Shown: positions 32,706 to 46,251, numbered from the stretch's first letter. The stretch: DNA of 64,000 nt from Edolisoma coerulescens (GCA_013397115.1 VWZW01002314.1:1492090-1556089); one strand, 5' to 3'. Notes: generated from the letters alone by a model not told the origin. Translations and numbers: made by a program.

Positions 32706-35700
32706 GTAAAATCTCATCAGTTACTTTGCAAAACTACCTTTTCTTGTTTAGTATTTAAAATTCTTTGTTCCCAGAAGCAACATCCTGTATATTGTGTACT
32801 TAGGTGTATTATTGTGATGTAGCCAAATTTATCTGTGAGAGTATTCTGTTACTGAACAATGTGAGCTTAAAGAGCAAAAAGCAATAGCTGTAGCCTTTAT
32901 GGTGGAAGAAATGAAGTACTGGTCAGCAGACTTACTGCCTGACCTGAATTACAAAATAAGTTTTCTGTTAGAAGTTATGTAAGGATATTTGCAGTACAAC
33001 AGAATGATATAGAGCACTTTTTGCTGTCAATATATAGTGAAAAATAAAGGAATGTACCTTGGAGGAACCTTGTTAAGTTTTAAGAGGTTAGTTCTCTCTG
33101 TATTTGCAGTTTTGTATTGGTGGACTCCCACAATATTATTTGCATGTCTTTACTAAATTTATGTTCTAGTAATTTTAATATTAAAATAATTTAAAATATA
33201 TTTATTTCTTCAGTTTCTGTGTTGAACTGTCTCCAAACATCCTTTCAAGTGAATTTAAAGTAAGTACTATTTCTTTTCCATCCTTGTTTTCTGTAATCCT
33301 TCTCTACTAAAAATACTGAGGTCTTTGCTCTTTACTGTCTCTTCTCTGCAAATCTACTATGTATTGAGTTTTTTGAAGACAGCTTACCAGGAAAACACAG
33401 AAGAAACAGAGAATAAGTTATAGAAATTGGAACCTGAAATAACTAAAAGATTAACCAGGAGCATTCAGTACACTACCATTTTTAAGCTGGCAGTATATCA
33501 CGCTACAATACTATCTGTAGATAAGCTTTTGTTAAACTTCTAAAGTAATTTGAGTAGGTAATTACTAGTGTGTTAGTAGTCTAAGGCAAGATTGATGGCA
33601 CCTTGATTGGCTGTAGCAGTTACTAAAGTTCACGTTTTATGACCTCCTTAAAAATATTAATTTAGAAGCTTATGAATTACTCTCTGGAGTCACCCTGAAT
33701 TAACAAATACTGAGCGAGTTTTTAGCATTTGAATCTTTCTGTGAAATAATTTCTGCCCACTGTTGAACTTTATAGTGTTTTTCAAGAATTCATTTTCTAG
33801 ATAAAGCAGTATTAACACTTTGATGGCCAGGACTAAGTTGTGAAAAATGTTCTCATAAACAGTCTTGTTCCGTGCCAGCATCGCAGAGGATCCTGGCTGG
33901 TCACTCCTGCCCATCCGCTGTGTTTGACAGAGCAGGTATTTGAGTGATAATGTAGTAATTGAGGAACTGGGCTATGCTTTAAAAATGGGATAGTACAAAT
34001 GAATTACCTTCTTAATCTACTTTACCAGATGACTGAAAAGATGTTACTGGTGGGGGATGCTGGGGCAGGAGTGAGGAGGTGACATCAGTAGACCTCTTCA
34101 TCCCATGATTCTGTTTCAAGCCATGCTACAGTCACTGGAAAAACCCACACCACTGTGCTGTTCTTGGTTATGTATGTTTGGCATCAACTCTTGGTTTGTC
34201 TCTTCTCTTCCCCTGATTTACAGGAGCCAGGACAAAACATTTAATAAAACCTTTAGTGAGCAGAATGTGGATGCTGAAGTGCTTCCACAGAAGATCAGAA
34301 GAGCAGTTGAGAACAGAAGCCTCGCACTTTCATAGGACTCATCACAAACACAGGACATGCTGTGGTTCATCTGTGACCCACTAAACTGAAAGCTGCATGG
34401 CCCTGCATTTGAGCTGATTCTCTGGACCCATTTGCATTCTTACGACTTTGCTGTAGGAGCTCTGACTCCTTTTGGCATATCCCTCAGTGGTTCTGGTGGG
34501 GGGAAGGCAGTCTCAGATCAGTCAAGGATCACCTCCAAAAGAGGTGTAAGAAGCCATGAAAGATTTTTGTTAGACGTTTAGGATCTTCATTTAGCTTATT
34601 GTGAGTGTGGTAGCTTTGTGTCAAAGGCTGTGTGACTCATATGTTAGTGCAGTGCTAATGCAGCAGCAGCAGGGTTTCCTCCTCTACTCCCCATTGTGCA
34701 CCAGAGCCACGGTGCTTGCACTTGCACTTCCTAGGAAAACTCAGCTTTGCCAGATGGGTGAAGCATCCCTGAGGCTAGGCTGGAGCAAGAAGAGATCATT
34801 TTCTCTAATGGATCTGTGTAGACAAGCTAAACCATTGGCAGGGAACAAAGGCAATTCTGACACAATTTAGGGACCTTAAGTCAGGGAACCCAGCAGGTGG
34901 GAAGAAAACAGTAAGTACAGGGATGTATCATGCACTGTAGGACTTGAAATTAGATTAGATGGTAGAAAGGCTGGCTTTGTTTAATTTTGTTGGGTCATGG
35001 TGAAATAAACTACCAATATTGAAATTCTAGAAGGAGGTGCTGAGGCAGATGGAAGCTGAGGTTTCAAGTTCTTGGCTAAACAATTGTTTATGTGCAAGCT
35101 TCCTTTCCTGCAATCTACCCTCTCTCTGCCACACCTGTGGGTAGCCTCGTTTGTTGCAGACAAGACATGCTGTAAAAGATTTGGGAAATACTGCTAAATC
35201 CACAGAATAGGGCCAGGAAATACTGACTGTCTGCCTAGTACTTTCACAGAGGCTTCCATTTGGAACTTTGAAGTATCATCCAAGATACCTAGAAGTTTAG
35301 AGAAGCCTCACTTTAGTGATTACTTCTGCATGGCTTAGTGATTGCAGAATTTAGTGTTCCTTGTTGTGAGCCCCTGTGGAGTATGTTGTGTCAACAGTCA
35401 GTTTCTCTTTTGAAAGACTACTTTTCCAGTCCATGGGTGTTTGTGTTTTCAAACCTGTTCATCCAAGTAAGGTAGGATAACATCAACAAGTCAAGTAATG
35501 GAACTCTCCTGTTTTTTAAGCTGTTTAACCTGTTGCCTGAATGAACAAATTGGGAAGCAGTTACATGAGCAACTTAATGGGCAGATCATAATATCAGGTG
35601 GGAAATTGCATGATACTGAGTTATTGTCATAATACAGGACAATGGAATCCTCTTTGGTTATCATAGCTGCAGAATAGGATGAAAGGTACTGGTCTAAGCT

Positions 35701-38700
35701 CTTATAGCTACATTAACAGGAGCTTGTATCAATTAAACCTTTAGAAGTGGACACTTTTGCAAAGAATTTCAGTACCTAACTCCTTTCAGATACCTCTCCA
35801 GCTGCAGCAAGAATGGTCTTGTCATGACCTTCTTTCTCTGAACTGACTTGGAACTGTTCTGAACCTTTAGAGTGTTAGGAGCCATCCCTAGTACTGTCTT
35901 ATCTGAGAGAGGCTGTGTATGCTTTGATGACTGCTTTATAAAATCAGATAATCAAAACCATTCAAAATTAAGATATTTATGTGAAAGGAAAGGTAGACTG
36001 TAATCTTGAGTCTTTATTGGAGTCCAAAAATCACAATGAAAAGTAATTATCTACTTTTATCTCCATGGATCCATATGCAAATCTCTAAAATATCCTCAAA
36101 TACCATATATACTGTTACTTGCAAAAATACACATTGGCTTTTGAAGAATTCAGCATTTTGTTTGTTTTCCTCCAAATGTCTGAACAAAGAATGAATATTC
36201 TCCTAACCACTCTGCTTAGTATTGTGTAGTAGTTATGGGAACAATATGTTAGGAATCCTCTGCATGAATTTTGAATGGTATTTTAGATTGATGTGGGTAT
36301 CCTAGGCCCTTCTGAATTTTTCTTCTACCCCAACAACCAAATGAATGGTGAGAAAAGCCCATGAATGTTCTTGAAACCCCACCATCTGCCTGTAGCAACT
36401 TGCCTGAAGATCTTGCAAGGTGTGATGGCTTCCAAATACCTTCATGTCATGCAGTAATGCTGTGGTTTAGTCTGCTGCCTATCCAGCAGTATCACATTTC
36501 AGCATGTTTTCGTAGCTTTTGCTTTTAGTAGAACTCACTAGAGACATAGATTATTTCAGTGTCTTGTTCCCTGTCGGAATGTTGGTACTCAGCCTCCTGG
36601 TCTACATAAATACTAGTAAATTAAACATGGCTGGGACGGTTCTCTGACACTGAGGCCAACTGGCATGGAACAACTCTCACACACACTATTAGGCTTCAAA
36701 ACAGGACAACCATATCCACATTCTCTGCTGGAAATAGTCTGTCTTGGGATAGTTGATCTGGGTCTCTGAGGTGCTGTGGCCTAACAATGTAATAGTTGTG
36801 GAGCCCACAATAGGGTTCCAGTGCCTATGATGTTTGCTGGACCTGTTTGTTTCACTAATTCAGATGTGTCTGAGTTGCCAAGCTTTGTTCAACAGCAGGT
36901 AATATGATTTTTTTCCACTGGCAGATGAAGGGGCCTTAAGGAAAATATCTTCTTTTCCAAAGCAGTGGCAAATGTCAACAATGTTCTGCAAGGAATCCAT
37001 CCTCTCTAGAGATGGATGTCACTAATGGAAACAGGGAATGGGTGCTAAATAAATAAAAATCCTAGTACTTTAGCTAATGGACAAATAAATGGCATTAACA
37101 ATTAAAAGTTTGTAGACCATAATAACTGTTGGATTTAATGAGAAGTGTAAAATACATGGCAGTCTTGTGAGATACAGAGTTAGAAGAAACCTTATTAAAG
37201 AAAATGAATAGTAATCTTCAAGCTGAAATTGACGTAGGTGATTTTATTCAAACTTTCCTATCATTAGTAAGGTTTGGAGGTCTCTTGAACTGTCCCTGAG
37301 TATTACCAACAGTCTTGAAAATTAACCTAGCAATACTGCAGTGGTGTAGTCGAGGGGCAAGCTGCGATACTTTTCCGGCGCGCCTTCCCGTAGAATTTCA
37401 GTTTCCTATAAACTGGCTAAGGGGGAGCTCTACACAGATAATTCATCCTTTAGCCCTTCATGTGTAAATATGCTTTTAGCACAGTACATCACCTTAAGTG
37501 TTATACCTTCTGCAAGAGGATAGAATTCTCTGACCTGATAATTCCTGCCGCCAAATTACTTGCAAGTACATTGTGAAAATATTTTCTGTGTCTATGCATG
37601 TATTTCATCAGCCATGCTCCCATCTGTCAAAGTAGATTGAATGATTTAATTGCCTAATTGGCTTTCCAAGTCTCCCATGCACGCACAAAAACATCACAGT
37701 GAGTTGTTGAGTTACATGGTGGTGTATAAGCAATTATTAGAGATACCTATTAGAGTTTTCCCAAGTTCCTTATTGTGGTAGACAACAAGCATGTTGGATT
37801 TAGCTAGATTATAAGCATGGTTATTTACTAGCAGAAGCTGATGTTTTCTCCTCTCTATTTTTACATTTCAGGATAAAATACAATTTCTGTTCTGGGCATC
37901 ATCTTGTGGAAGTTCTAAATCACTTCATGAGGCTTTCAGCCTAGGTTATGTCATTTATCCATCAGCACTCAGTCCATTTAATCCAGACCTCTCAGCTGTA
38001 CAGACCTAGCTCCTGTTGTGAGTGATCGGCCTGCTTGAGTGCTCCCAGCTTCTCCTGTCACATCACATTTGCATAAAAGAGGACAGATAACCAAATTTGA
38101 GCACACAAATGAAAATGCTAAGCGCTGAACCTGTCACAGTTGTTGTTCAACTAATTGTGAAAAATTTGATTTGCTGGCTTTTCACTGTTTATCATGTGGA
38201 CCCCCTTCTCAAATTTGCCTTGGCTTCTGCTTCTGTACATATAGCTTTTAAACTCCCTACACAAGCAGCCCACCCTGGGGATTACTTACCTCTCCTACCA
38301 GCTTTTAATGTTGGCTCATCTACTTGACTAAATTAGGCCACCATGGCAAACAAACACATAATTAAAAACCTGGGAAAGACAACTGCAGTTGCACTTCTTA
38401 AATTGATTTTGCAGTCTATTACTGGTATATGTCTTTGCATTTTGCCATTTTTATCTTCTCCTCCTGTAAATCCTGAAAATGTCTTTGCTTTTGATTGTAT
38501 ATAGGAGGAAGATATATTATTTCAAAATGAAAATTAATGTTTTCTTCTGAAATGGAAATAGTAAATAAAAGCACACGCATTTCTGGGTACTTTGTGGCAG
38601 CTTATTACAGAGGTCCTTATTCATTTGAAATTAGACCCATTTTTGAACTAGCATTGAAAGATCATGGATGAAGTATTGTTCAAATTGTGATTTTTCAAAA

Positions 38701-41700
38701 TTCTGGAGTTTGACTTTGCTTTCCAAATGTACCTACAACTGCTGTTGTATTTCTAATTCAGAACACTTTCTCTTTAATTAGCTGTAAACACTTCTTATGA
38801 TTTATACCAAGAGATCACCAATTAAAACAGTTGAATATCACGTTGCTTTTTTGTGAGGGGAGAGGAGGTTCAGCCAAACAATTATCTATAAAAAAAACCA
38901 GAATAATCTACAAATGCAGATCATCCATTCCTTTGTTGTTGGCATTAGTTGCTTATACTCTGAATGCCCATAGCTCTCATCATTTAAGAAGGTGGATGAT
39001 AATATGGGCATAGTGGATATAAATCTCTCAAGACCACTGAAGGCTTCTAAAAGAAGCTTGATAAGAAAAGCTGGTATTTAGATGTATAGCAAAACTCTGT
39101 ATTTTTCTAGGAGTTCTAAAATACCAAAATAATTGTTTTCAAATGAAAAAATTATTCATCAGCAGCTATGGCTGAAATATTGAAAAAAATAAAATTGAAA
39201 TTATTTTGCTTAAAAGCCTTTTAAATTTCATTTTGTTGTGTCTGTGAAGGGGTGGAAGTCCCTAAAGTGACTTTCATGTCAAGTGAAGTTCATTGAAAAC
39301 AGCTGTAGTAGTACGATGTAATCTCTTTTGTAAAGTGAACAAGATGTATCTTAAAACTGTAGGATATTTCCTACTGTTTCTCTGGTAAGTTTGTACAAAA
39401 AAAACCCAAACAAAACCCCCCTATATTTTCTTTTCATTTATATAATTTGTTGCCTAAACTGACTTACATCCAGGTTATCTGTGGGTAGCTGTCCTTTGTT
39501 TTAAATGGTTTTTCTCCCTTCATGATATTTATTACCTTGATATGTTCATCAACAGCTGTTACGTCACAGCCTTCATTTCACAAGGCTAAATGGGCTGAAC
39601 TCTTAAAGGCCTTTGACAAAGCCTGGTGTATTTAACTGCAGCAATATCAGATTGCAACATTCAAAAATCAGTATGTTGGAGAACACTGTCCTTCTCCATT
39701 AAATTTTGCTCTTTTCCTCATTTTTGACACTGAGTTCTGCTGTCATTAAAAATGCGCCTGGAGAAATAGCTTGTCCTGTACTCTGTGCTCCTACATTTGC
39801 CTTGTGATCACTAGAATACTATCAGTTTCTTTTTTCTTATCCTTCCTTCACATCATACTACTTTATGTCCTTCCTCATTAACAGCTTTTCAAAGTTGACC
39901 TCCTTTCCTGCTGTCTTTCTCAAGTTTGCCAATGAGTTACACTAAACACATAAATCATATTTGCAAAATAAAATGTTTGGAAAATAGGGATACGGATATT
40001 TGGAAGAGACTACTCATTGGCATAGCAAGCCCACACCATCAAACTGAGAAGCAGCAAAAATTCAAGAACTAAATTTAAAGTTAATTTACAAAAAACTTCA
40101 TTCTGTGCTTGAAAAACTGCAACTATGCTGCCATCAGGTTTGATTTTGAAAACCAATGAAGTAGCAATTCCTGGTCCAGAACAAAAAGATCGCTTGTGAA
40201 TTTCCAGAATGTTGTTACATCTTTTAGGTTATTCTGAGTAACCTTCAACAAGATGGCCCAGAGTGAATCTAATACTCCCTCCCGGCTTCTCTCATTTACA
40301 AAATACATCCCAGTAGCTGAGATATCTTTGTGACCAAAGAGGAAGAAGAAGATTTATCTGCTCAAGAAAATACGTAGTGTTTTCAAAATCCATTTCCTTC
40401 ATATAAAGAGAAGAATAAAATTCTGTTACCCTGTTCTTCAACAGCAGGGCTCATGTTTATTGCTAAACTGTTATCTCATTTTACCATGCAATGATTTGAT
40501 CTGAAAATCCCATAGATATGTTAAAACTGGTAGAACTGAATTAAGTATTTGGGCTTGTATGCCATATTGGTCTTGAGAAAAACTATGCTTATAATTCCTT
40601 TTAAACATCGTTCTTCTTTTTCTTTCATAGAAAAGAAGATTCTTTTCTCAGATTTTACCCAGAAAACAATACAAAATAATGTATTGCTTTGTTTCTGACT
40701 TAACTTCTTGAAGCATGGAAATTTTATTGTTAAATACAGGAATTTTTCCATTCATGAAAAAAATAATCCTCATCCCTTGTTTTACCTCCTTTGCTTTTCT
40801 CTGAACTTAGTTATGTGTAGCGTTATATTTATTCTGAAGTAGTGTGAGAAACTGAAAATGGAAGGGAGCAAATTAAACAGCCAGAAAACAAAATATCAGA
40901 TCTCAGGGTGAGTTTTGCAGTCAAAATACCTGTGACAGTAGGGCTTAAAGGCAGTTTCTGAAAAGGGAAGTCAGGTTCTGAACTTTCTTTATTAAGTTAA
41001 TCTGTCTCCTGAGTAAATGGGAATATGCAGGTCTCCAGACTTGGTCCTTGATGGAAATGTCTGATGTATAATTTCAGAAACTACTTGGCAGAATTTCTAA
41101 AAGTTCTCTATCCTTCAATATCCTTATCCATAAAATGTCTTGCTAGGCAAGTGAGAGAAACATGAAAGAGTGAGGGCAATAAATGTGTTTAAAATTTTGA
41201 ACAAGTACTAGTGAAAAATGTTTTGCCATATTCCCTCAGTTGTAATAAAATGTACACTTTTCATTTATCCTTCTACTAGATATCTATTGACGTTTGATTA
41301 AAAACAGTCTCCCCTGCTTCTGTAAGTACCTTCATGTAATTCATGGGGATTTTCTCATTTTCCCAGGTCTGCTTGGGTAAATAAAGGTTTCTCCTTGGCT
41401 CAGTCTCTTAGGTTGGATGTTAGAACAAACTTCCATTAACTTGCTTTTTGTTTTGCTTTAGACTGCAAGTAACTTCATCAGCATGTAAGAGAGACAACTG
41501 CTCCATCTTTCCCTATATATTTTATTATACAAGGATGACCTCCTTCCCATGAGCTTAGCTCTTGGCTATAGCTAAATGCAAACAAACAAGCATACACAGA
41601 CATGATTAGCAGATTACACATACACATCTCTGTGGTTTGGGGTACATATGAGGAAAGACATATGTTAAATTGCCTGTTCTTTTTATATAAAAAAGTAAAC

Positions 41701-41847
41701 TTATTTACCCTATGGGTAAAATGTGTGTTGACCTACTGTATTACAGTATAAGCATGAACAAGGTTACTTTTTCCCCCTTTCTACTAAATAATAAGGCAAC
41801 TCATGCTGAGGGTGCACTTAAACTAGACCTATAACTCTTGGAAATTC

Positions 41848-41921
41848 ATAGATCGTAAGGCCAAATGGGACCATTATGATCATCTTGCCTGACCTCCTCT
41901 ATAGCACAAGCCATAGGGTTT
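41848..41921 (-). mobile_element. Old CR1/L3-like LINE 3' end fragment
   Basis: CATAGATCGTAAGGCCAAAT, then GGGACCATTATGATCATCTT, then TGACCTCCTCTATAGCACAA match the antisense of an old amniote CR1-type 3' end, well known in turtles and archosaurs. It is diverged and lacks a tail repeat. Assignment to a subfamily is not possible by eye. Confidence 0.6.
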
Positions 41922-44900
41922 CGACAACATAACAGTATTTGTAATTTCATATCCATTAGAGTGCTATTTATAGAATATATATTGTGTTGAAATGGCAGAA
42001 TATTCACTGCTCTGAAATTCTGCTGGATAATTTTACTACTGTAGTGTTATCTACAGGGTTCTCTGTTGGTACATAATAATAACAAAAAAAAACCCATACA
42101 AAATTTCAAGCAATTTTTTAAAAATGTGACTTCATCCAATAAGCAAATTGCTTGTGACAACAGCTGCAAAACCATATATTTAATGTAAAAACACAGTTGA
42201 TATTAAAGAATTGAAATAATTTATTAATTGCCAAGTACTGTAGAATCGGAAGTCTAATTAAGAAAAGAAAAATGATGACTGATTGGTCCATTACACCAAC
42301 TGGAGTATTTTAGCAAAAATAGAGAAAACTAAACCTAAATCTTTCCACAACACTTCTCTTGTCCTGCGCTGAAGATCATTTTTCTTTGGACTGATATCAA
42401 GAACTGTGGTGCATAATTTTTATTTTCATGGAAACACTTATATAAAATGTCTGTTACAAATGAAATCTGATTTTAAATGGTGAATAGGGCAGAAGTAGGC
42501 ACTGGACTGTTATACATGTAAAGCAAACTGAACTTCATTCCCTGCTTTGCTTTGTAAAACTATCACTTATTAGCTATCAAGTTCCATTTCCTATCTATCT
42601 GAAAAACAGGAGAATGTTCTCTGCCTTTTCTATAGGAGTCACTAATGAAATGTACACCAAGCAGTCCTAGAAGTCCTCATTAAACCAAACCGGATTATTG
42701 CTCAAATCTTTGAAACAGACAATAGGCCTTATTTTTAAAGACAAGAATCCAGATATCACCCATACTTGTATTTGCTGCTGGGAAGGAAGCAATGAAAGAG
42801 CAAATACCATTTCTTCTGATGATTGGTTAAAATTATTTAACCAATCTTTTAGCAAATTAGTAAAGGTTCTCAAAGTAGTTACATCATTTTGTTAAATGCT
42901 AAGAATGATGAGATGAAACAGCTTGAATGTTATTGGTCAAAGATGTTTATCTGTGTGTATTAAAGAATTTTAAACATTATCTTCTGGAAAAGCCTATGCC
43001 ATTCAGATCAGTCCCCTCTTCTCCCAGTCTTCTCTAAAATTATACAAATTTAAAGATATACAAACAAGTATGCCTTAGAAAAGCAAACAGATCATCAAAT
43101 GTATCACTTAACAGAAACCTCCAGAAATTCAGTAAAATAATCAGCAAAATATTAGTAAAATAACCAGATTTTATAAAATCTGAAATGCTTTGTTCAGAGA
43201 GTCTCCTTGCTATGCAGGAGCTTTGAAAAACTCTTGTGACAAGTGCAAAAATCTGTTCAGTAGTAAATTCTCTAAAAGCATAGATAATGACAACATTTAG
43301 TTAACAAAGGTTAGTTTAAAAGCAATTTTAGAAGATATTTCAATGGAGGGAAAGAGAGAAGGGATGAAGAGACCAATTAACCAATTTTTCTTGGCCTTTC
43401 TCTCACGCGCAGACACATTCTGTAGAAACCCCTGTTTTGATGTATTATTTTAATTAATCCCAGTCTTTTGATTTCTACAAAAAAGAAGGTTAGCAAATGT
43501 AACAATGCTCGAGAGTTTCTTTATCGTAAAAGACACATAATTTCAAGCATTTAATAAGGTAGATTTATTCTGGGTAGTTTAGTTTGCACATTCACTCAAA
43601 CAGCCCTCCCCAAAGACAACATTAAAAATGTGATTAGTTAGCTGCCATCAATAACACAAAATAGGAAAACACTCTCTGAAGGGACAGCTTTGTGGAGGGC
43701 ACTGCACAGTGTGTAGTAAAAATATATGGCCTAATAAGTTTACATTTGCAGGCTCATTTGTTAAAACTCTTGAATTTCTAATTTGTGTCGGAAAGATAAA
43801 TGGATGGGGCCTCAGTAAAGTGTGAGATTAATACTGATGGATGGGGATTCAGATTTTTGCTAGCCTCTTACTTCTGTACAACCCAGTAGGCAGTTTATGG
43901 GGAAAACCAAATGTAAATAAAAAAAGAGGACATTATTTACCTTGGTCAAGGCCAATTACCAGTTATATTGTTCTTTTCAACTTTATTGTTTGGATGTAAA
44001 TTATCCTTATCTAATTATTGTTTAATGCATTTTGGTAATCAAGCCCTTACAAAGTGTAATTAGATGCTAAAAAGGACAGGCACCCCATGGTTACTTTGAA
44101 ACACTGCAAATAGTCAAATAGTAGAAATGGAGTCCTCTGGGACCTTTCAGGGTGTAAGGTGGAAGAATAATAATAAAACATATAATAAAAAATTGCTTTA
44201 TACCTGAATCAAAACGCTCACATAAAATTAAAATGAACTGAGGTTAATATGAATAATAAAGTAGGTGGTATGCTGTACACAGCTGATTTCAACAGCTTTC
44301 CCTCCACACGCAGTGAGTGCCACCACTGTGCTGAGAAGAGACAGACACCAGAAGTGACAGAGGAATTTCTTACCTGTCTGGCAAAAGATACCTCTGAACT
44401 TGGATGATCTTCACCAACACAGAGAGAAAAGTTCTTCTATTCTAACAAGGTATGTTACCAGACACGTTTTCAAACTAAAATACATAGATGTGGCAGAAGG
44501 GCATGCATTAGTAAAGGAATAAATAAAAAGGAACACTTCAACATGAACAAAACAAAGGTCACTGCTGCTATGCTTCTGTATGTGTAGTATCTTTAGAGCA
44601 AAGTTAATCCAGAAGTCTTCAATATTTGTAAAACATGTGTCAAAAGGTCAGTACAGGTTCATAGAGGTTGCTAAATCTGAGGTCCCCAAAGAGACACAGC
44701 TTCAGGCACCCAGCTCTGAGCAGTGACAAGGCTGGAGCTGTATTCCCAGTAGGCAGACACACAAATGCTTGTGTACAATACATGCATGGAAACAACACAC
44801 GTCCTACTCCACATATCAATACAGGCAGACACACATGAACACAAACAGCACTCGTGATCTGTTCCCTCTGGCTGATCAAGATGAATGCTTCCTTGTAGAA

Positions 44901-44999
44901 AAAATACAGATACATGGGCAGCTCAATGAGCCGGTTGACAAACAAACCACCCGCCTCCCCTGGAGGGAAGGACCCTGAGTGGCACTCCGTGTTTAGGGT
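41922..44999. other. Intergenic region, no gene recognised
   Basis: AT-rich. The part at about 43700-44090 is dense in TAAT-core sites and looks like a possible conserved enhancer. A 137-codon - strand ORF at 44640-45053 has no recognisable features. Confidence 0.55.
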
Positions 45000-45261
45000 G
45001 ACTGAAAAGGCCTCTCCCATGATGCTTTGCTTCTTTATGTTAATGTACCCCATTCCTGCCTTCCTGGTTGGCCCGTTTGGCCCTCCCCCTTTTACCTCAT
45101 CTAGAAGGTTCTCCCTTCCCTGTTCCTCCCATTGGCCCTTGCCCTCACCACTCCCCCAGGGCCTCCCTATTGGCTCCCATACCCTAGCCCCGCCTGTGTG
45201 CCACCCCCGTGCCCTCAGATTATTGCTCCCTGATGGTGTCTCTCTGCCCCTACCAGCCCCA

Positions 45262-45269
45262 TATATAAA
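45262..45269 (+). promoter_or_regulatory. TATA box of the LTR-like block
   Basis: TATATAAA preceded by CCAAT-type boxes and followed by a poly(A) signal. A transcript would be expected to begin about 45293. Confidence 0.5.
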
Positions 45270-45332
45270 CTTGGACCCTCCCTCACACTCTCTCTCGACT
45301 CCATCCCCGGATGCCTTCAGGTGCGTGGCTGG

Positions 45333-45338
45333 AATAAA
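45333..45338 (+). terminator. Poly(A) signal AATAAA of the LTR-like block
   Basis: GGAATAAATTTCTCC, about 40 bases after the expected transcript start, as in retroviral R regions. Confidence 0.5.
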
Positions 45339-45665
45339 TTTCTCCTATGGAACTCTGTATGAAGACCCTTCCTGCCTCTTTGCCGTCAACTCATTTATTA
45401 AGCTATCCGGTGTCTGCAATTGTGTGTGTGAGTGTGTAGTGGCCTTGCTGATCGGTTTCATACTGGAGATGCTTCTGGAAGATTGCGGCACCCACCGTCC
45501 GCCCACTGCAACAGATATAAATGTAATGTGGATCTCTCCAGCAGCTGGGCTTGGACATGCAGCCTGTCCAGTAAATTGCCCCTGGGTCCTTTTGTCTCCG
45601 GGTGTCTCATGCACACCCCTACACCGGTCTCTCAGCCAACGCACAAGATCTGTCCAGCAGTTGGA

Positions 45666-46251
45666 TAGGACTCTCATGGTGCTTCCAGTAGCCAGCTTTT
45701 CCCATGGCCTTATCCGTAGATACCCCCTGGCTCCTCGGCCACTTCGCCTACTCACCAGCTAGTTCCTACCCTGACCATCCTACAGCAGGTCCTGTGAAAT
45801 CCCAAACCATTCTTCCCTTGCATCCCATGACATGGCCCATGTCCCTAAGAAGTGATCTCCCTCAGTCCAAAAGGTGCTCTGGAGATCTGCTTCCCTTGAC
45901 TGGTGGTGGCTGACTTCACTGCTGAGGCCGACATCTCTTCTGTGATGGGGCTTGAGGTTACTAGGCAGGGTTTTAGTTGGGTTGCCCCAGCTACCGTTGC
46001 TCATTTGCGCACGTTTGTGCCTGTAGAGATGAGATTTTTATCACATGACCTAGCACAGACTAGTACCTTGATGACCTGTATGCTTAAGCATTTGAACAGC
46101 CATCTTTAAGGAAGCAGGCAGAGATAGCCACAGGACTTGAAGGGAAAAATGGTTTCCCCCCCCCAAAAAAAGAGACGGGATCAAAATTGTCTGTTTAAGA
46201 AGCTTAACTTAAAATGTGGTGGCAATCAGAAAAGTGATTTTTTTTTTTTTT
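45666..46251. other. Region 3' of the LTR-like block, no gene seen
   Basis: Moderately GC-rich, with no recognised retroviral internal domain. A C9A7 run lies at about 46156-46171, followed by a T run that ends in the gap. Origin not resolved. Confidence 0.4.

Larger units (their letters stand above)
26855..41847. other. Intergenic region, no gene recognised
   Basis: 15 kb of mostly AT-rich, unique-looking sequence. ORFs are short (117 codons at most, 32064-32417 on the - strand) and show no family features. Contents noted separately: a palindrome at 30221, a CTCF-like site at 30619, a G/T-rich block at 32575, a CpG pocket at 37351, and a homeodomain-site-rich stretch near 37.5-37.75 kb. Confidence 0.6.
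45000..45665 (+). mobile_element. LTR-like block (probable solo LTR of an endogenous retroviral element)
   Basis: This GC-richer, pyrimidine-rich block stands out from its flanks. On the + strand it has, in order, two inverted CCAAT boxes (ATTGG at 45131 and 45169), a TATA box TATATAAA at 45262-45269, and AATAAA at 45333-45338. The about 70-base spacing from TATA to poly(A) signal fits a U3-R-U5 layout with a short R. GATCTCTCCAGCAGCTGGG at 45531 has a diverged second copy at 45647 (16 of 19). I could not fix the TG...CA ends or a target duplication, and no gag, pol or env region is recognised next to it. A 282-codon ORF across it is probably fortuitous. Confidence 0.6.

Noticed and set aside
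32514..32822. Phe/Gly/Val-rich membrane-like ORFs
   Set aside because: Produced by the G/T low-complexity block.
34105..34335. ORF with a possible internal exon after TTTACAG at about 34223
   Set aside because: An acceptor-like AG and 40 open codons exist, but there is no homology, no partner exon and no donor context.
44914..45762. 282-codon + strand ORF, the longest in the window
   Set aside because: It runs through the LTR-like block and its TATA box and poly(A) signal, is rich in Pro/Ser/Leu from pyrimidine-rich DNA, and shows no protein-family features.
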